This document shows, piece by piece, positions 1-7,927 of a DNA stretch of 30,981 bases. Origin of the DNA: Candidatus Pacearchaeota archaeon (GTDB lineage: Archaea > Nanoarchaeota > Nanoarchaeia > Pacearchaeales > GW2011-AR1); NCBI GenBank assembly GCA_002690445.1, contig NZER01000182.1, positions 1 through 30,981 of the forward strand, written 5' to 3'. Numbering within the stretch: position 1 is the first letter of the stretch; each line of letters begins with the position of its first letter. The position numbers and the translations under genes were made by a program. A model generated the notes under the pieces. It was not told where the DNA came from. It saw only the letters and a list, made by a program, of their open reading frames with translations, and ran no database searches.

Positions 1-26
1 AGCGTCCGAAGGATTCCAGCGAACCG

Positions 27-43
27 CCGGCTATCCATGCCGG
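27..43. other. small inverted repeat at left edge
   Basis: CCGGC (27-31) and GCCGG (39-43) can pair around a 7-base loop. It lies upstream of the first gene and has no T tract, so it may be the end of an upstream transcript structure or simply chance in GC-rich DNA. Nothing else is recognisable in the first 114 bases. Confidence 0.2.
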
Positions 44-114
44 AGAGGGCGGGGCAGCACCGACCCGGGCGCTCCAATCCTAATGTCCACATTCGTAAGC
101 TCAGGTGTCCTATC

Positions 115-630
115 GTGAAAATGGGTGAGAAACGTATCGCCGCTCTTGCAGAACGTCGGCGCCTGGTTGCGGGTCTCTACATTGCCCGCACCCCCATAAA
201 CGAGATTGCCACCGCCATGGATGTCGCCACAAAGACGATTGTCCGGGACATCGAATGGCTTGAGGCGCTCTGGCATAAAGAACTGGTTACGGACCCGGTA
301 GCGCAGCGGGCCCGAGACCTGGCGGCAACGAATAACTTGGAACGTTCAGCCGCGCGGCGTTTCATGGAATCCGGAGATCCTGTATGGTGGGACAAGGTCA
401 TGAAAGCTCTGGAGCGCCGTGCTAAACTCCTCGGCTTAGACAAGCCCCAGGTGGGCCTACCCGGCAGCAGCCCTGACCACCCGTTGTACGTGGCGCAGGG
501 CGAGATCGACTGGGACAGCTTGCCGGACGCGGTCATGGACAAGATGGTTGCGCTTAACGCTGAGATCCTGGCCCTCCAGCCGGCCAGCGGCGGGCTGATA
601 GTTGAGGGTGAAGGAACGGTGGTGGAGTGA
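115..630 (+). CDS. HTH protein, putative small terminase subunit
   Basis: A protein of about 171 residues. An N-terminal helix-turn-helix-like segment (INEIATAMDVATKTIVRDIE) is followed by a helical region with the signature ALERRAKLLGLDKP, which I associate with phage small terminase or packaging HTH proteins, and an acidic tail. Small terminases bind the packaging site and hand DNA to the large subunit; here the large subunit lies 2.6 kb downstream on the same strand, which fits. I chose GTG 115 because AGGTG lies 7 bases upstream; ATG 121 is an alternative, and the frame is open back to ATG 37. The stop overlaps the next gene by 4 bases. Assignment to TerS rather than to a regulator is inference. 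Confidence 0.6.
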   Translation: MKMGEKRIAALAERRRLVAGLYIARTPINEIATAMDVATKTIVRDIEWLEALWHKELVTDPVAQRARDLAATNNLERSAARRFMESGDPVWWDKVMKALERRAKLLGLDKPQVGLPGSSPDHPLYVAQGEIDWDSLPDAVMDKMVALNAEILALQPASGGLIVEGEGTVVE

Positions 631-998
631 CTAACTCCGTGATCCTCCAGATAGTCTACCCCGGCTTGCCGCCGAAGGAGCTGTCGCCGAACGCAAGGGT
701 CCATTGGTCCCGGAAGCACGCCGTTGGGATTGATGTGCAGAACGATATTGTTCTCCTACTCCTGGAACAGGGGTGGTCAAAACCCCCTCTGGAACGCGCT
801 GTGGTGCGATTTAAGCTAGGTTTGCCCGACAAGAGGCGCAGAGATATGGACAACCTCATAGCGTCCTGCAAGCCGCTTCTGGACGCCTTGTCGGGTAGGG
901 TAATTGTTGACGACAGGATAGGGCTCATCGAAGTGGAGTATTCGTGGTTCGAGAGCCCGGGCCAGCCCCAGGTCATCATCGAGATTGAGGAGCGGTAG
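627..998 (+). CDS. RusA-like Holliday junction resolvase
   Basis: A 123-residue protein, the usual RusA length. It carries the family layout: an N-terminal LSPNARVHWSRK region, a central basic RRRDMDNLIASCKPLLDAL segment and a following VDD. RusA uses conserved aspartates in such D-x-D-N and D-D positions to bind Mg2+ and cut four-way junctions. In phages this resolves branched DNA before or during packaging, which suits a position close to terminase genes. The GTG start lies in a GTGA overlap with the preceding stop, so the two are translationally coupled. The next gene starts at the base after this stop. Confidence 0.85.
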   Translation: MTNSVILQIVYPGLPPKELSPNARVHWSRKHAVGIDVQNDIVLLLLEQGWSKPPLERAVVRFKLGLPDKRRRDMDNLIASCKPLLDALSGRVIVDDRIGLIEVEYSWFESPGQPQVIIEIEER

Positions 999-1823
999 AT
1001 GGAACGCCATGCCATCCGCGTATTTCCCCGTCGAACGTCCTACACTCCCTGGGACGCGATGGCCTTTGTGGGCGATCCGCCTTTAATCCGCCCCGAGGCT
1101 GAGGAAGTGCACGTCTCGGTTAGTTTCACATGGGACATTGAAGAAGGCTACCGCCTCCAACAGGCGTGGAGTCAATACTATTCGAAGGTGCTGCTTGGCG
1201 GCCCCGCTATGGGGAGCCCCAGCGAAGATTTTGTGGCTGGCCGCTACGTGAAGGAGGGCGTGACCTTTACAACACGGGGATGCAATTTGAAATGCCCGTG
1301 GTGCTTGGTGCCCCAAAGAGAAGGGATGCTCCAGCTTCGCCCCATTGTGCCGGGGTGGATCGTCCAGGATAACAATTTGCTCCAGGCTCCCCGCGCCCAT
1401 CTGGATGCTGTATTCGAGATGTTGGATAGGCAACTACGGGCCGCCATCTTCGCAGGTGGCCTACAGGCTTCCCTAGTTGATGACTGGTTTGCCAACCGGC
1501 TTCAGGGAATGAGGGTCGAGTCGGTCTTCATGGCCGCCGATACTCGGCCGGCTTTAAAGTCCCTCGCCAAGGCGGTGGAGAAACTAGCCTTTTTGGGACG
1601 CCGCAAGCTGCGGTGCTATGTGCTCATAGGGTTCAACGGTGAGTCTCCGTCTGAGGCAAGTGCCCGGTTGGAAGCGGTTTGGGAGATCGGCGCAATGCCC
1701 TTCGCCCAACTCTACCAACCGCCCGATGGTTACGTTGAATACGGGTCAGACTGGAAGGCTCTGGCGCGGAAATGGTCAAGGCCGGCGGCGATGATGGCAA
1801 TGCATAAAGTTGAGGAGCTGTAG
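999..1823 (+). CDS. radical SAM enzyme
   Basis: A 274-residue protein with the radical SAM cluster motif C-x3-C-x2-C at C95, C99 and C102 (RGCNLKCPWC), followed by a PQREG segment. The cysteines would hold a [4Fe-4S] cluster that cleaves S-adenosylmethionine to a 5'-deoxyadenosyl radical. The N-terminal third (FTWDIEEGYRL, then KVLLGGPAMG) looks like a short alpha/beta domain preceding the barrel, somewhat like B12-binding-type radical SAM proteins but too short for a full cobalamin domain. The substrate is unknown. It abuts the RusA gene and runs directly into the Mom-like gene (TAG then ATG with no gap), so joint action with Mom in DNA modification is an attractive inference. tRNA or protein modification remains possible. 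Confidence 0.85.
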   Translation: MERHAIRVFPRRTSYTPWDAMAFVGDPPLIRPEAEEVHVSVSFTWDIEEGYRLQQAWSQYYSKVLLGGPAMGSPSEDFVAGRYVKEGVTFTTRGCNLKCPWCLVPQREGMLQLRPIVPGWIVQDNNLLQAPRAHLDAVFEMLDRQLRAAIFAGGLQASLVDDWFANRLQGMRVESVFMAADTRPALKSLAKAVEKLAFLGRRKLRCYVLIGFNGESPSEASARLEAVWEIGAMPFAQLYQPPDGYVEYGSDWKALARKWSRPAAMMAMHKVEEL

Positions 1824-2444
1824 ATGGACGCTGAACTGACGGACGCTGAATATCAACAGACTTACCACGACGCCATCGCACAACGTGGGACATCATCGAA
1901 AGATCAAATGGAAACGGCTGTCTATCCATTGTTTTTGGCAATAGAACAACAAGGGGATTACATATATAGTCCCCGGCAACTTACTATGCAAACCATTTCG
2001 TCAGCAAAGGCCAGAGAGTTAAACGCACTCTGGCACTCAGTTCTACCAAGAATTCAAACAATGGTTAGTTTGTGCTTCGGATTCCAGGCGGACGGGCAGT
2101 GGTATGCCGTGGCCTTGTGGAGCAAGCCTGCGGCGCGACTACTTCCTCAAGCGACATGGCTGGAATTGAGACGCTTTGCCATTAGCCCCCGCGCTCCCAA
2201 GAATACAGCATCATGGTGTTTGTCACGGATGGAATCATTTATCCGAATCCAATGTCCGCAAATCGAACGCTTGATTTCTTATCAGGCGACGGACGTGCAT
2301 CGAGGGACTATATACAAAGCGGCCAATTGGCATCAGGGTATGGTTAAGCCAAGAGCGCGTAGCTGGGTAATGCCAAATCGGGCTCGTCAGGAGTCTCAGA
2401 ATACCTCTCCGAAGATACGCTGGGAGAGAGATCTGACATCATAG
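1824..2444 (+). CDS. Mom-like DNA modification protein (GNAT fold)
   Basis: A 206-residue protein that I match by motif to the phage Mu Mom family of GNAT-like enzymes, which convert DNA adenine to N6-carbamoylmethyladenine and so protect phage DNA from restriction. Relevant segments are LELRRFAISPRAPKNTAS (residues 113-130), which fits the GNAT core strand and cofactor loop, and ISYQATDVHRGTIYKAANW (151-169), which I recognise from Mom-like proteins. The gene is visibly more AT-rich than its neighbours (25 of 60 G+C in line 2221-2280), as reported for Mu mom, hinting at separate acquisition. It starts immediately after the radical SAM stop codon. The exact product chemistry here is not shown by the sequence. 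Confidence 0.7.
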   Translation: MDAELTDAEYQQTYHDAIAQRGTSSKDQMETAVYPLFLAIEQQGDYIYSPRQLTMQTISSAKARELNALWHSVLPRIQTMVSLCFGFQADGQWYAVALWSKPAARLLPQATWLELRRFAISPRAPKNTASWCLSRMESFIRIQCPQIERLISYQATDVHRGTIYKAANWHQGMVKPRARSWVMPNRARQESQNTSPKIRWERDLTS

Positions 2445-2515
2445 GGAGAAGCCTGATGCAACCAGCAACTGAGTTCAAGCCCGGCGGTCGGGTGTAGGAA
2501 CAGAGGGAGGACTCA

Positions 2516-2689
2516 ATGGAACTAACTAAATACGGCCAAGTGTTCTACCCCCAGGAGGCCAATGCCTTGGTCCCCGACGGCTGCATCGCGGACGGTAACG
2601 AGCACGGGGCCTGCATGGACCGGGGCTGCCGGTGGTGCTGGGTCTACTACGATGGGCCGGAGGTGCTGGAGGAGACAGATGACAGATAG
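2516..2689 (+). CDS. small Cys-rich protein
   Basis: A 57-residue ORF with GAGGGAGG shortly upstream of its ATG. Four cysteines (C23, C33, C38, C41, ending CRWC) in a tryptophan- and acid-rich context could form a small zinc or metal knuckle. I do not recognise the family. It overlaps the next tiny ORF by 11 bases, so it is likely the first of a coupled run leading to the terminase. The 71 bases before it hold only a 13-codon ORF (2456-2497). Confidence 0.55.
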   Translation: MELTKYGQVFYPQEANALVPDGCIADGNEHGACMDRGCRWCWVYYDGPEVLEETDDR

Positions 2690-2765
2690 ATTGCTCTTAA
2701 TAGTTTGGGGCGCATCGGTCGGTCTGATAATAGGCTTGGCGGTCGGGGCGGCAGTATGGGCGTGA
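2679..2765 (+). CDS. 28-residue single-span membrane peptide
   Basis: A charged start (MTDR) is followed by an almost wholly hydrophobic, glycine-rich segment ending AAVWA, enough for one membrane span. A GGAGGAG Shine-Dalgarno lies 4-5 bases upstream and inside the previous gene, and the frame overlaps both neighbours by 10-11 bases. Function is unknown; tiny membrane proteins in packaging modules are common and rarely characterised. Confidence 0.45.
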   Translation: MTDRLLLIVWGASVGLIIGLAVGAAVWA

Positions 2766-3205
2766 CTGAACCCGACCCCATGTTTCGCGACCCCGAAGTT
2801 GTCGCCGAGGCTATGCGTGGAGTAGCCGACTTTATAGCTGGGCGCGGCCGGCCCTTGGATGAAGTGATGGAAGAGCTAGAAATTGAGCCCGAGCCGCCTG
2901 GGACAAGTGGGTGCAAGATGCCTGAGATACCGACGCCCTACGACGAGGAACTGGACCGGCTCCAGGAACGATACGATGAAACGGGCGATGACGAGCAATT
3001 AGTTGCGTGGGAGAATAAACAAGAGGGCTACCGCCGTGGCGTCACCGACACCGAGGCCAAGTACGCCGCGTTGGTGGCGGTGGCCGACACCTTGGTTGAT
3101 TATGATAACGAGACGCCCGACGAACATAAGGTAGAATTCGTCAATACAGAACTCATCTGCCAATTAGGAGCCGCCCTAGCCGCCCTGAGGGCGCAAGAGA
3201 AATGA
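2756..3205 (+). CDS. hypothetical acidic protein upstream of terminase
   Basis: A 149-residue acidic, mainly helical protein. No family is recognised. The frame is open back to 2705, but ATG 2756 is the sensible start because the upstream part is Gly/Arg-rich out-of-frame sequence of the membrane peptide. The C-terminal half (about 85-149) is predicted to be helical with alanine-rich stretches. It overlaps the large terminase start by 4 bases (ATGA), so both are probably translated together. Confidence 0.6.
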   Translation: MGVTEPDPMFRDPEVVAEAMRGVADFIAGRGRPLDEVMEELEIEPEPPGTSGCKMPEIPTPYDEELDRLQERYDETGDDEQLVAWENKQEGYRRGVTDTEAKYAALVAVADTLVDYDNETPDEHKVEFVNTELICQLGAALAALRAQEK

Positions 3206-4713
3206 CCAGCGTCATGGTCGACGCCGGCAGGTGGGAGCAAGGTCTTGCAGCCCACTGGCGCCGTCAGCAGACGGATGCGGACCGGGCCCGGGCCTGGGAG
3301 GACCCAGAGTGGTTCCTGCGGGAGAAGTTGAACTGCGCGATCCTCACGCCCAAACAGATAGAGATCGCCGAGTCCCTACGTGACAACGCCCAGACAGCCG
3401 TCAAGGGGGCCAACTCTACGGGTAAGGATTATATCGATGGCAACCTGGTGCTTTGGTGGGTGTTCTGTTGGCAGGAAGCCTTGGCGGTGGTCTATGGCCC
3501 CACCACTCGCCAGGTGGATCACATCATTTGGAGAGAGGTGAGAAAGGGCTTCAACCGCGCCAATGGGGCTCTGCCTGGGTATATGTACCCCAAGGCTGCC
3601 CGGTATGAGGTCGATGGGGACAAACGTTATGCCCATGGTTTCTCGGCCCAAAGCAGCGCCGGCGGTGAGGGTATTCAGGGCTTCCACTCTCCGCACCTCC
3701 TGGTGATCGTCACCGAGGCCCACGCCGTGGAGGACTCAGAAATCGAGGCGTTGGTGTCCCTACTCCCCGAGCGCCTGATTCTCACGGGCAACCCCCTGGT
3801 CTCCTCCGGGGAGTTCTATAGGGCATTCCACGCCAAGCGGCAGCTCTACAACTGCATCACCATAGCGGCATCGGATACGCCGAACCTGATTGAAGGCCGG
3901 AACGTCATTCCTGGCATGGCTACGGTGGAGTCGGTCCAAGCGATGGCCGACCATTACGGCATCGACTCGCCCGTCTACAGGTCCAGGGTTTTGGCCGAGT
4001 TCCCGGATTCTACCGAGGACGCCATCATCAATCTGGCCACGGCGGAGGCGGCGGTCGCCCGAACTGTGGAGCCGTCGGGGGGGGCAGCGGTGCTTGGCGT
4101 CGACGTGGCGCGGTTCGGGGAGGATGACTCGATTATCTACCACCGGCAGAGCGCGATTGCCCGCAAGGTGTACAAGGTCAATGGCCGGCCCACGACTCAT
4201 CTGGCGGGGAAGGTGATCGAATTGTGCCAAGCGGATCCAAACATCAAGACTGTGGTGGTGGATACCGTCGGTGTAGGCGCTGGCGTATTCGACTTTTTAG
4301 CCGAGCAGCAGCGACAGATTCCGTCGGTGAAACTCATACCGTTCGTTGGAGGGGCACGGGCCCATCGACACCAACGCTACGCCAACCGCATCGCCGAAGC
4401 ATGGTGGCGAATGCGGCAGGCTTTCGATATATTGGACATCGAAAAGGATGATGAGTTGGTATCCCAGGTGACGACGCGGACCTATGAGCTACAGCGGGAC
4501 AGCGTCATCCGTCTGGAGAGCAAGGTGAAAATGCGGGAACGTGGGGCGCCGTCCCCCGACGAGGCTGACGCTTTAGCAATGACGTTCGCGGTAGTAGATG
4601 CGCCCAGGGAGTCTGTCCGGCATGACCGGTTTGCCGCCACCACGAGTACCCATCCGCTGGGCTTCACGGATGAACGCTACCGGGACACCGACACCGAGGA
4701 GATGCCGCAATGA
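3202..4713 (+). CDS. terL: phage terminase large subunit
   Basis: The packaging motor: an N-terminal ATPase and C-terminal RNase H-fold nuclease in 503 residues, a typical TerL length. Walker A is at residues 69-77 (GANSTGKDY), with Asp instead of Ser/Thr after the lysine. The Walker B strand is at 166-173 (LLVIVTEA), with Thr where Asp is usual before the catalytic Glu. The nuclease domain begins near 297 with LGVDVARFGEDD (D301), continues with VVVDTVGVG (D354) and ends with SPDEADALAM (D453/D456), the expected acidic triad. The ATG overlaps the preceding stop (ATGA). It cuts concatemeric DNA and drives it through the portal encoded at 5702. Confidence 0.95.
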   Translation: MTSVMVDAGRWEQGLAAHWRRQQTDADRARAWEDPEWFLREKLNCAILTPKQIEIAESLRDNAQTAVKGANSTGKDYIDGNLVLWWVFCWQEALAVVYGPTTRQVDHIIWREVRKGFNRANGALPGYMYPKAARYEVDGDKRYAHGFSAQSSAGGEGIQGFHSPHLLVIVTEAHAVEDSEIEALVSLLPERLILTGNPLVSSGEFYRAFHAKRQLYNCITIAASDTPNLIEGRNVIPGMATVESVQAMADHYGIDSPVYRSRVLAEFPDSTEDAIINLATAEAAVARTVEPSGGAAVLGVDVARFGEDDSIIYHRQSAIARKVYKVNGRPTTHLAGKVIELCQADPNIKTVVVDTVGVGAGVFDFLAEQQRQIPSVKLIPFVGGARAHRHQRYANRIAEAWWRMRQAFDILDIEKDDELVSQVTTRTYELQRDSVIRLESKVKMRERGAPSPDEADALAMTFAVVDAPRESVRHDRFAATTSTHPLGFTDERYRDTDTEEMPQ

Positions 4714-5015
4714 TGCAGGACCCAACCGTTCAGATGACCGTAGACTATCGAGACGGCGAGGTGGTCACTGATCCGCCAATGACCGAAGATGCTATTGTGC
4801 TGGCTCCTCGAGGGAAGTGGGGGACCGAGTGGCGAGGCCGAGCGAAGATGACTTCCATGAATATGGGCGTGGATACTGCCGGGGCAACGACTTATAGCCA
4901 CACATTGGAGATGACCGAGCCGATGGTGGCTTACCCGGCTCGGCGCTGGCGCCGCATTCTCTACGCTTTGATTCTTCGCCCCTGGTGGGCTTGGAGACGC
5001 CGTAGCGCACTATAA
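4710..5015 (+). CDS. hypothetical protein after terminase
   Basis: A 101-residue ORF starting ATGATG, overlapping the terminase stop by 4 bases. The body (1-75) is acidic and beta-rich in appearance. The end is a short hydrophobic segment between arginine clusters (RRWRRILYALILRPWWAW), which could be membrane- or DNA-associated. Frame +1 relative to this one is open from 4972 to 5262 and reads protein-like, so the C-terminus may be misread if there is a frameshift. No family is recognised. Confidence 0.5.
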   Translation: MMQDPTVQMTVDYRDGEVVTDPPMTEDAIVLAPRGKWGTEWRGRAKMTSMNMGVDTAGATTYSHTLEMTEPMVAYPARRWRRILYALILRPWWAWRRRSAL

Positions 5016-5076
5016 GAACCACATTCACCCGACCGTCTATCTTTGGGGCGAAGACGTCTCCGCCCGGTGCACGACA

Positions 5077-5262
5077 GTGCGTTGGACAACCCGGGATCGG
5101 TGGCCCTTCTGGTGGATGGAGGAGTTGGACGGAAATACGCCATTCATGACGGCGGTTATCAAGAACGCCTACGGCCAACCTGTTAAACACCACTATGGCG
5201 TCAAGGTGGTGGTGGATGGTAGAATCATTTACCAATGCCCCACCCTGGCGTTGATGAATTGA
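5077..5262 (+). CDS. hypothetical protein, start uncertain
   Basis: The only conventional start is GTG 5077 (61 residues), but the same frame is open from 4972 and the upstream reading (including HPTVYLWGEDVSARCTTVRW) looks as protein-like as the downstream part. No ATG, GTG or TTG lies in that upstream stretch, and no Shine-Dalgarno precedes 5077. The gene may begin at a rare codon, or be the 3' part of the preceding gene after a frameshift. The product is rich in Trp and beta-strand residues; function is unknown. Confidence 0.4.
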   Translation: MRWTTRDRWPFWWMEELDGNTPFMTAVIKNAYGQPVKHHYGVKVVVDGRIIYQCPTLALMN

Positions 5263-5306
5263 AGGCCCGTCGGGGAATCCAGGCCCACTGAGAAGGAGGA
5301 GTGTCA

Positions 5307-5474
5307 ATGATTTGCATCATGTGTGGTAAAGATGGGGCTTTCAAGTGCCCTAGATGCCGTAAGCCTCTATGCGAGGTGCATGGGGTTTTGCGATTGCCCT
5401 CACCATTCGGACCTGGCTTTATCCCTGAACGGGAGTGTCTAGCCCCAAGATACGATGAGAGCACGCGAAGGTGA
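5307..5474 (+). CDS. small zinc-finger protein (HIT-finger-like)
   Basis: A 55-residue protein with AAGGAGGA 6 bases before its ATG. Cysteines and a histidine are arranged CIMC, CPRC, then C-x3-H (CEVH), the spacing of a treble-clef HIT-type zinc finger. The C-terminal 30 residues are proline-rich. It is too short for the ORF size cut-off often used and is easily missed. The partner is unknown; its location between terminase and portal suggests a role in packaging or host takeover, but this is inference. Confidence 0.6.
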   Translation: MICIMCGKDGAFKCPRCRKPLCEVHGVLRLPSPFGPGFIPERECLAPRYDESTRR

Positions 5475-5480
5475 CGGAAT

Positions 5481-5696
5481 TTGACACAGGATAAGAATAC
5501 CGATGCCATTGCCATCCTGCGGGAGATTGCTAATCGGGTGGAGAGAGGGGAGATTCTGGTCATCCGCATTGCCCAAGAAGTGGGAACTGATAGAACCGGC
5601 CAACAGAAGGATGGCCGAGTCGTCTTTGAAACGGTGTTACGTGAAGTACCGGTGCGCCGCCTTCGGGGTGAGCCCTTGATTCTCCAGTGGAGTTGA
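5481..5696 (+). CDS. small hypothetical protein, TTG start
   Basis: A 71-residue protein. The TTG start follows the previous stop by 6 bases and has only a weak GGTGACGG-like ribosome site. The N-terminal half is helical (AIAILREIANRVERGEI) and the C-terminal half is likely strand-rich. It ends 5 bases before the portal gene. No family is recognised. Confidence 0.5.
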   Translation: MTQDKNTDAIAILREIANRVERGEILVIRIAQEVGTDRTGQQKDGRVVFETVLREVPVRRLRGEPLILQWS

Positions 5697-5701
5697 AATA
5701 A

Positions 5702-7132
5702 ATGACCACACTAACCACGTTCATCAGCGGCGACTTTAATAACCAATTCGCCGACCCCAATCAGCAGGCCCTCGCCCAATGGCTTCAGCAGATGGAGGCC
5801 GCCCGCCGTGCGGATTACGACCTGTTCCGGGCATACTACGGTGGGGACCATCCGACGCGGCTCACCGATCGCCTGAAACGCTTCTTGGGGAGTGACCTGC
5901 AATTCCGAGACAATTTCATGGAGGTCGTAGTTGATGCTCTGGCGGAGCGGTTGATTGTGACCTCCTTCGGCACCCAGGAAGAAAGCGCCGAGAAGCCCGT
6001 CTCGGCCTGGGCCTGGAATACCTGGCAGGCCAACCGCATGGATGAAACCCAGGCTATCGTTCACATGGAATCCGTCATGGTCGGGGATGCATACGTGCTG
6101 GTGGATTGGGACACGCTCAATCAGCGCCCACGGATTACCCACCAGTTACCGGAGATGATAATCCCCCACTACAACGAGGCTACCCGGCAGATCGACTTCG
6201 CTAGTAAGAAGTGGGTGGAGACGCCCATAGGTGAAGACCCGACCACCCGGCTCAACATGTACTATCCTGACCGGGTTGAGAAGTACATCGCGACCGGTTC
6301 CCGGTGGGTGGAGTTTCGCGAAGAGGACGAGAACATCTGGCCCCAGCCGACGCTGGACCGGGACGGCATGGCCCTTGGGGTGGCGATGTTCCATTTCCGC
6401 AACAGGCCAGCCGGGAGCGACTTCGGCCATAGTGAGATTGCCAGCGCGATACATCTCCAGGACTTGCTCAACAAGACGCTGATTGATCTGGCCATGCTGA
6501 ACGACAACGCCGGCTTTGGCCGGGCCTACACCGTGAATATCGCGATGAACCGGTCGGCGCTGGACATGTTGCCGGGGATGTTGTTGGAGCTACATGGTGG
6601 GGAGACGGGCGACGACTTCGCCGTTGGGACCATCCCGGCTGACAGCCCCGATGGTATTCTTAAATCGCTCGACCTCTTGGTCCAGCACATCTCTGGAACG
6701 ACCCGTACCCCCCATCACTTATTTTTCACCACTGGCGGCAACCCGTCCGGGGAGGCGCTCAAGACGGCAGAATCGGGCCTAGTCAAGAAAGTCGTGGACC
6801 GGCAGGTCCGCTTCGGCAATACATGGGAGGACGTCATGGCGTTCGCCCACAAGTTGGAGGGGGTGTTTGGAAGCTCCCCTGGCGAGTTGACCGAGCGGTT
6901 TAATGTCGGGTGGGCTGATCCCGAGACGCGCAACGAGGTGGCCCATTTGGAGGCCCTTGAAAAGAAACGGAACCTCGGCGTATCCCAGACCCAAATATTA
7001 CGGGAACTAGGATACGACCAGGCAACCATCGAACAGATGCAGGAGGATGAACAGGAGGAGAGGGTCCGGGGCGCCAACCTGGGGTCGGCCCTTCTCCGGA
7101 GTTTCACAGCCGGGGATGGTGCTGGGGTATAA
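5702..7132 (+). CDS. phage portal protein, SPP1 gp6-like
   Basis: The dodecameric channel at the capsid vertex through which DNA enters and leaves. At 476 residues it matches SPP1 gp6-type portals. Family-like features are the N-terminal helical LFRAYYGGDHPTRL region, a central conserved block with NRPAGSDFGHSEI, a GNPSGEALKTAES block near residues 340-360 and an acidic C-terminal helix. It lies directly downstream of the terminase segment and upstream of the gp7/gpF-like gene, the standard order. Its TAA shares a base with the ATG of a small ORF (TAATG). Confidence 0.9.
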   Translation: MTTLTTFISGDFNNQFADPNQQALAQWLQQMEAARRADYDLFRAYYGGDHPTRLTDRLKRFLGSDLQFRDNFMEVVVDALAERLIVTSFGTQEESAEKPVSAWAWNTWQANRMDETQAIVHMESVMVGDAYVLVDWDTLNQRPRITHQLPEMIIPHYNEATRQIDFASKKWVETPIGEDPTTRLNMYYPDRVEKYIATGSRWVEFREEDENIWPQPTLDRDGMALGVAMFHFRNRPAGSDFGHSEIASAIHLQDLLNKTLIDLAMLNDNAGFGRAYTVNIAMNRSALDMLPGMLLELHGGETGDDFAVGTIPADSPDGILKSLDLLVQHISGTTRTPHHLFFTTGGNPSGEALKTAESGLVKKVVDRQVRFGNTWEDVMAFAHKLEGVFGSSPGELTERFNVGWADPETRNEVAHLEALEKKRNLGVSQTQILRELGYDQATIEQMQEDEQEERVRGANLGSALLRSFTAGDGAGV

Positions 7133-7218
7133 TGCGTATGGTCAGGACGTCGCCAAGCATCGGGGGGCGGCGGAAACCCAGGCGGTCCATAGTATTGACG
7201 GAGGCGTCTGATGGTTGA
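7132..7218 (+). CDS. 28-residue basic peptide ORF
   Basis: Starts in a TAATG overlap with the portal stop and ends by overlapping the next gene start by 8 bases, filling an otherwise empty 78-base gap. The product is strongly basic (GGRRKPRRS). Its existence rests only on position and coupling; it could equally be a translational bridge without a functional product. Confidence 0.3.
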   Translation: MRMVRTSPSIGGRRKPRRSIVLTEASDG

Positions 7219-7927
7219 GCAAGAATGGCAGATACCGCCAGATGACCGTCCAAGTGGGCAAATCCGGTGCACTCGGAATGAACTGTTGCTGCTGGACTAC
7301 GTTCTCTCCAGCGGGTCTGGGCTATTGCTCCAACACGGCCTCGATGACCTGGTGCCGCCGTGGCGGGGATTTCGGCAGAGTGTTTGGGACGCTATAATCC
7401 AGATCGAAGCTCACCCAGAGGACCTTGGGATACTCCTGGATATTGGGGATACTGAGGCGGACATCCTTCTGGCCACGGCTCCGACAACGATGACATGGGG
7501 TGATGGCGTGGACTGCGGGTTTGCCCTGAAGCTCAAGTTGGCCCAGTTCCGGGCCGGGGTGTATGAGGACGACGTGGTGGTGGCGCGGCGCCGGGCCGAA
7601 CAACAGGAGCGGGATTCGGAAGCCACCAGAGAGGCACAGGAAGTCAAGATGCAGCAGGAGGCCCGCGAGAGTGCGGTTGCGGCGGCGATGGCTAAGGTGA
7701 GCGCGGCCAAGTCCACCTTGGCCCAGAAGCGTAAAGAGGCGCGGACCGCGAAGGAGAACAGCGCCGCCGCTCAACTACTACTCGACCAATTGGAGAGAGA
7801 TCATTATGGAGACAATAGCACCAGTGAGGACCAAACCGACAATCAAGCCCACGGTGAAGCCGGACCCACAGCCGATGAGGGAGCCTGGCTACTGGCCGGA
7901 GAGGATCTGTCCGACGCAGACCGATAA
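7211..7927 (+). CDS. hypothetical protein with long coiled coil
   Basis: A 238-residue protein. Residues 1-115 are a globular region. Residues about 125-198 are alternating charged and alanine residues (VARRRAEQQERD onward) typical of a long helix or coiled coil, and the last 40 residues are acidic and disordered-looking. GGAGG lies 7 bases upstream of the ATG. Its position between portal and gp7/gpF-like genes suggests a head or scaffold-associated role, which is inference. The final 120 bases are also read in another frame by the ORF at 7806. Confidence 0.6.
   Translation: MVEQEWQIPPDDRPSGQIRCTRNELLLLDYVLSSGSGLLLQHGLDDLVPPWRGFRQSVWDAIIQIEAHPEDLGILLDIGDTEADILLATAPTTMTWGDGVDCGFALKLKLAQFRAGVYEDDVVVARRRAEQQERDSEATREAQEVKMQQEARESAVAAAMAKVSAAKSTLAQKRKEARTAKENSAAAQLLLDQLERDHYGDNSTSEDQTDNQAHGEAGPTADEGAWLLAGEDLSDADR

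Noticed and set aside
2456..2497. 13-codon ORF before the 57-residue Cys-rich gene
   Set aside because: It has a GGGAGAA site but is too short to support; it may be a leader peptide.
5481..5515. TTGACA as a promoter -35
   Set aside because: No acceptable -10 hexamer lies 16-18 bases downstream; it coincides with the TTG start of a small gene.
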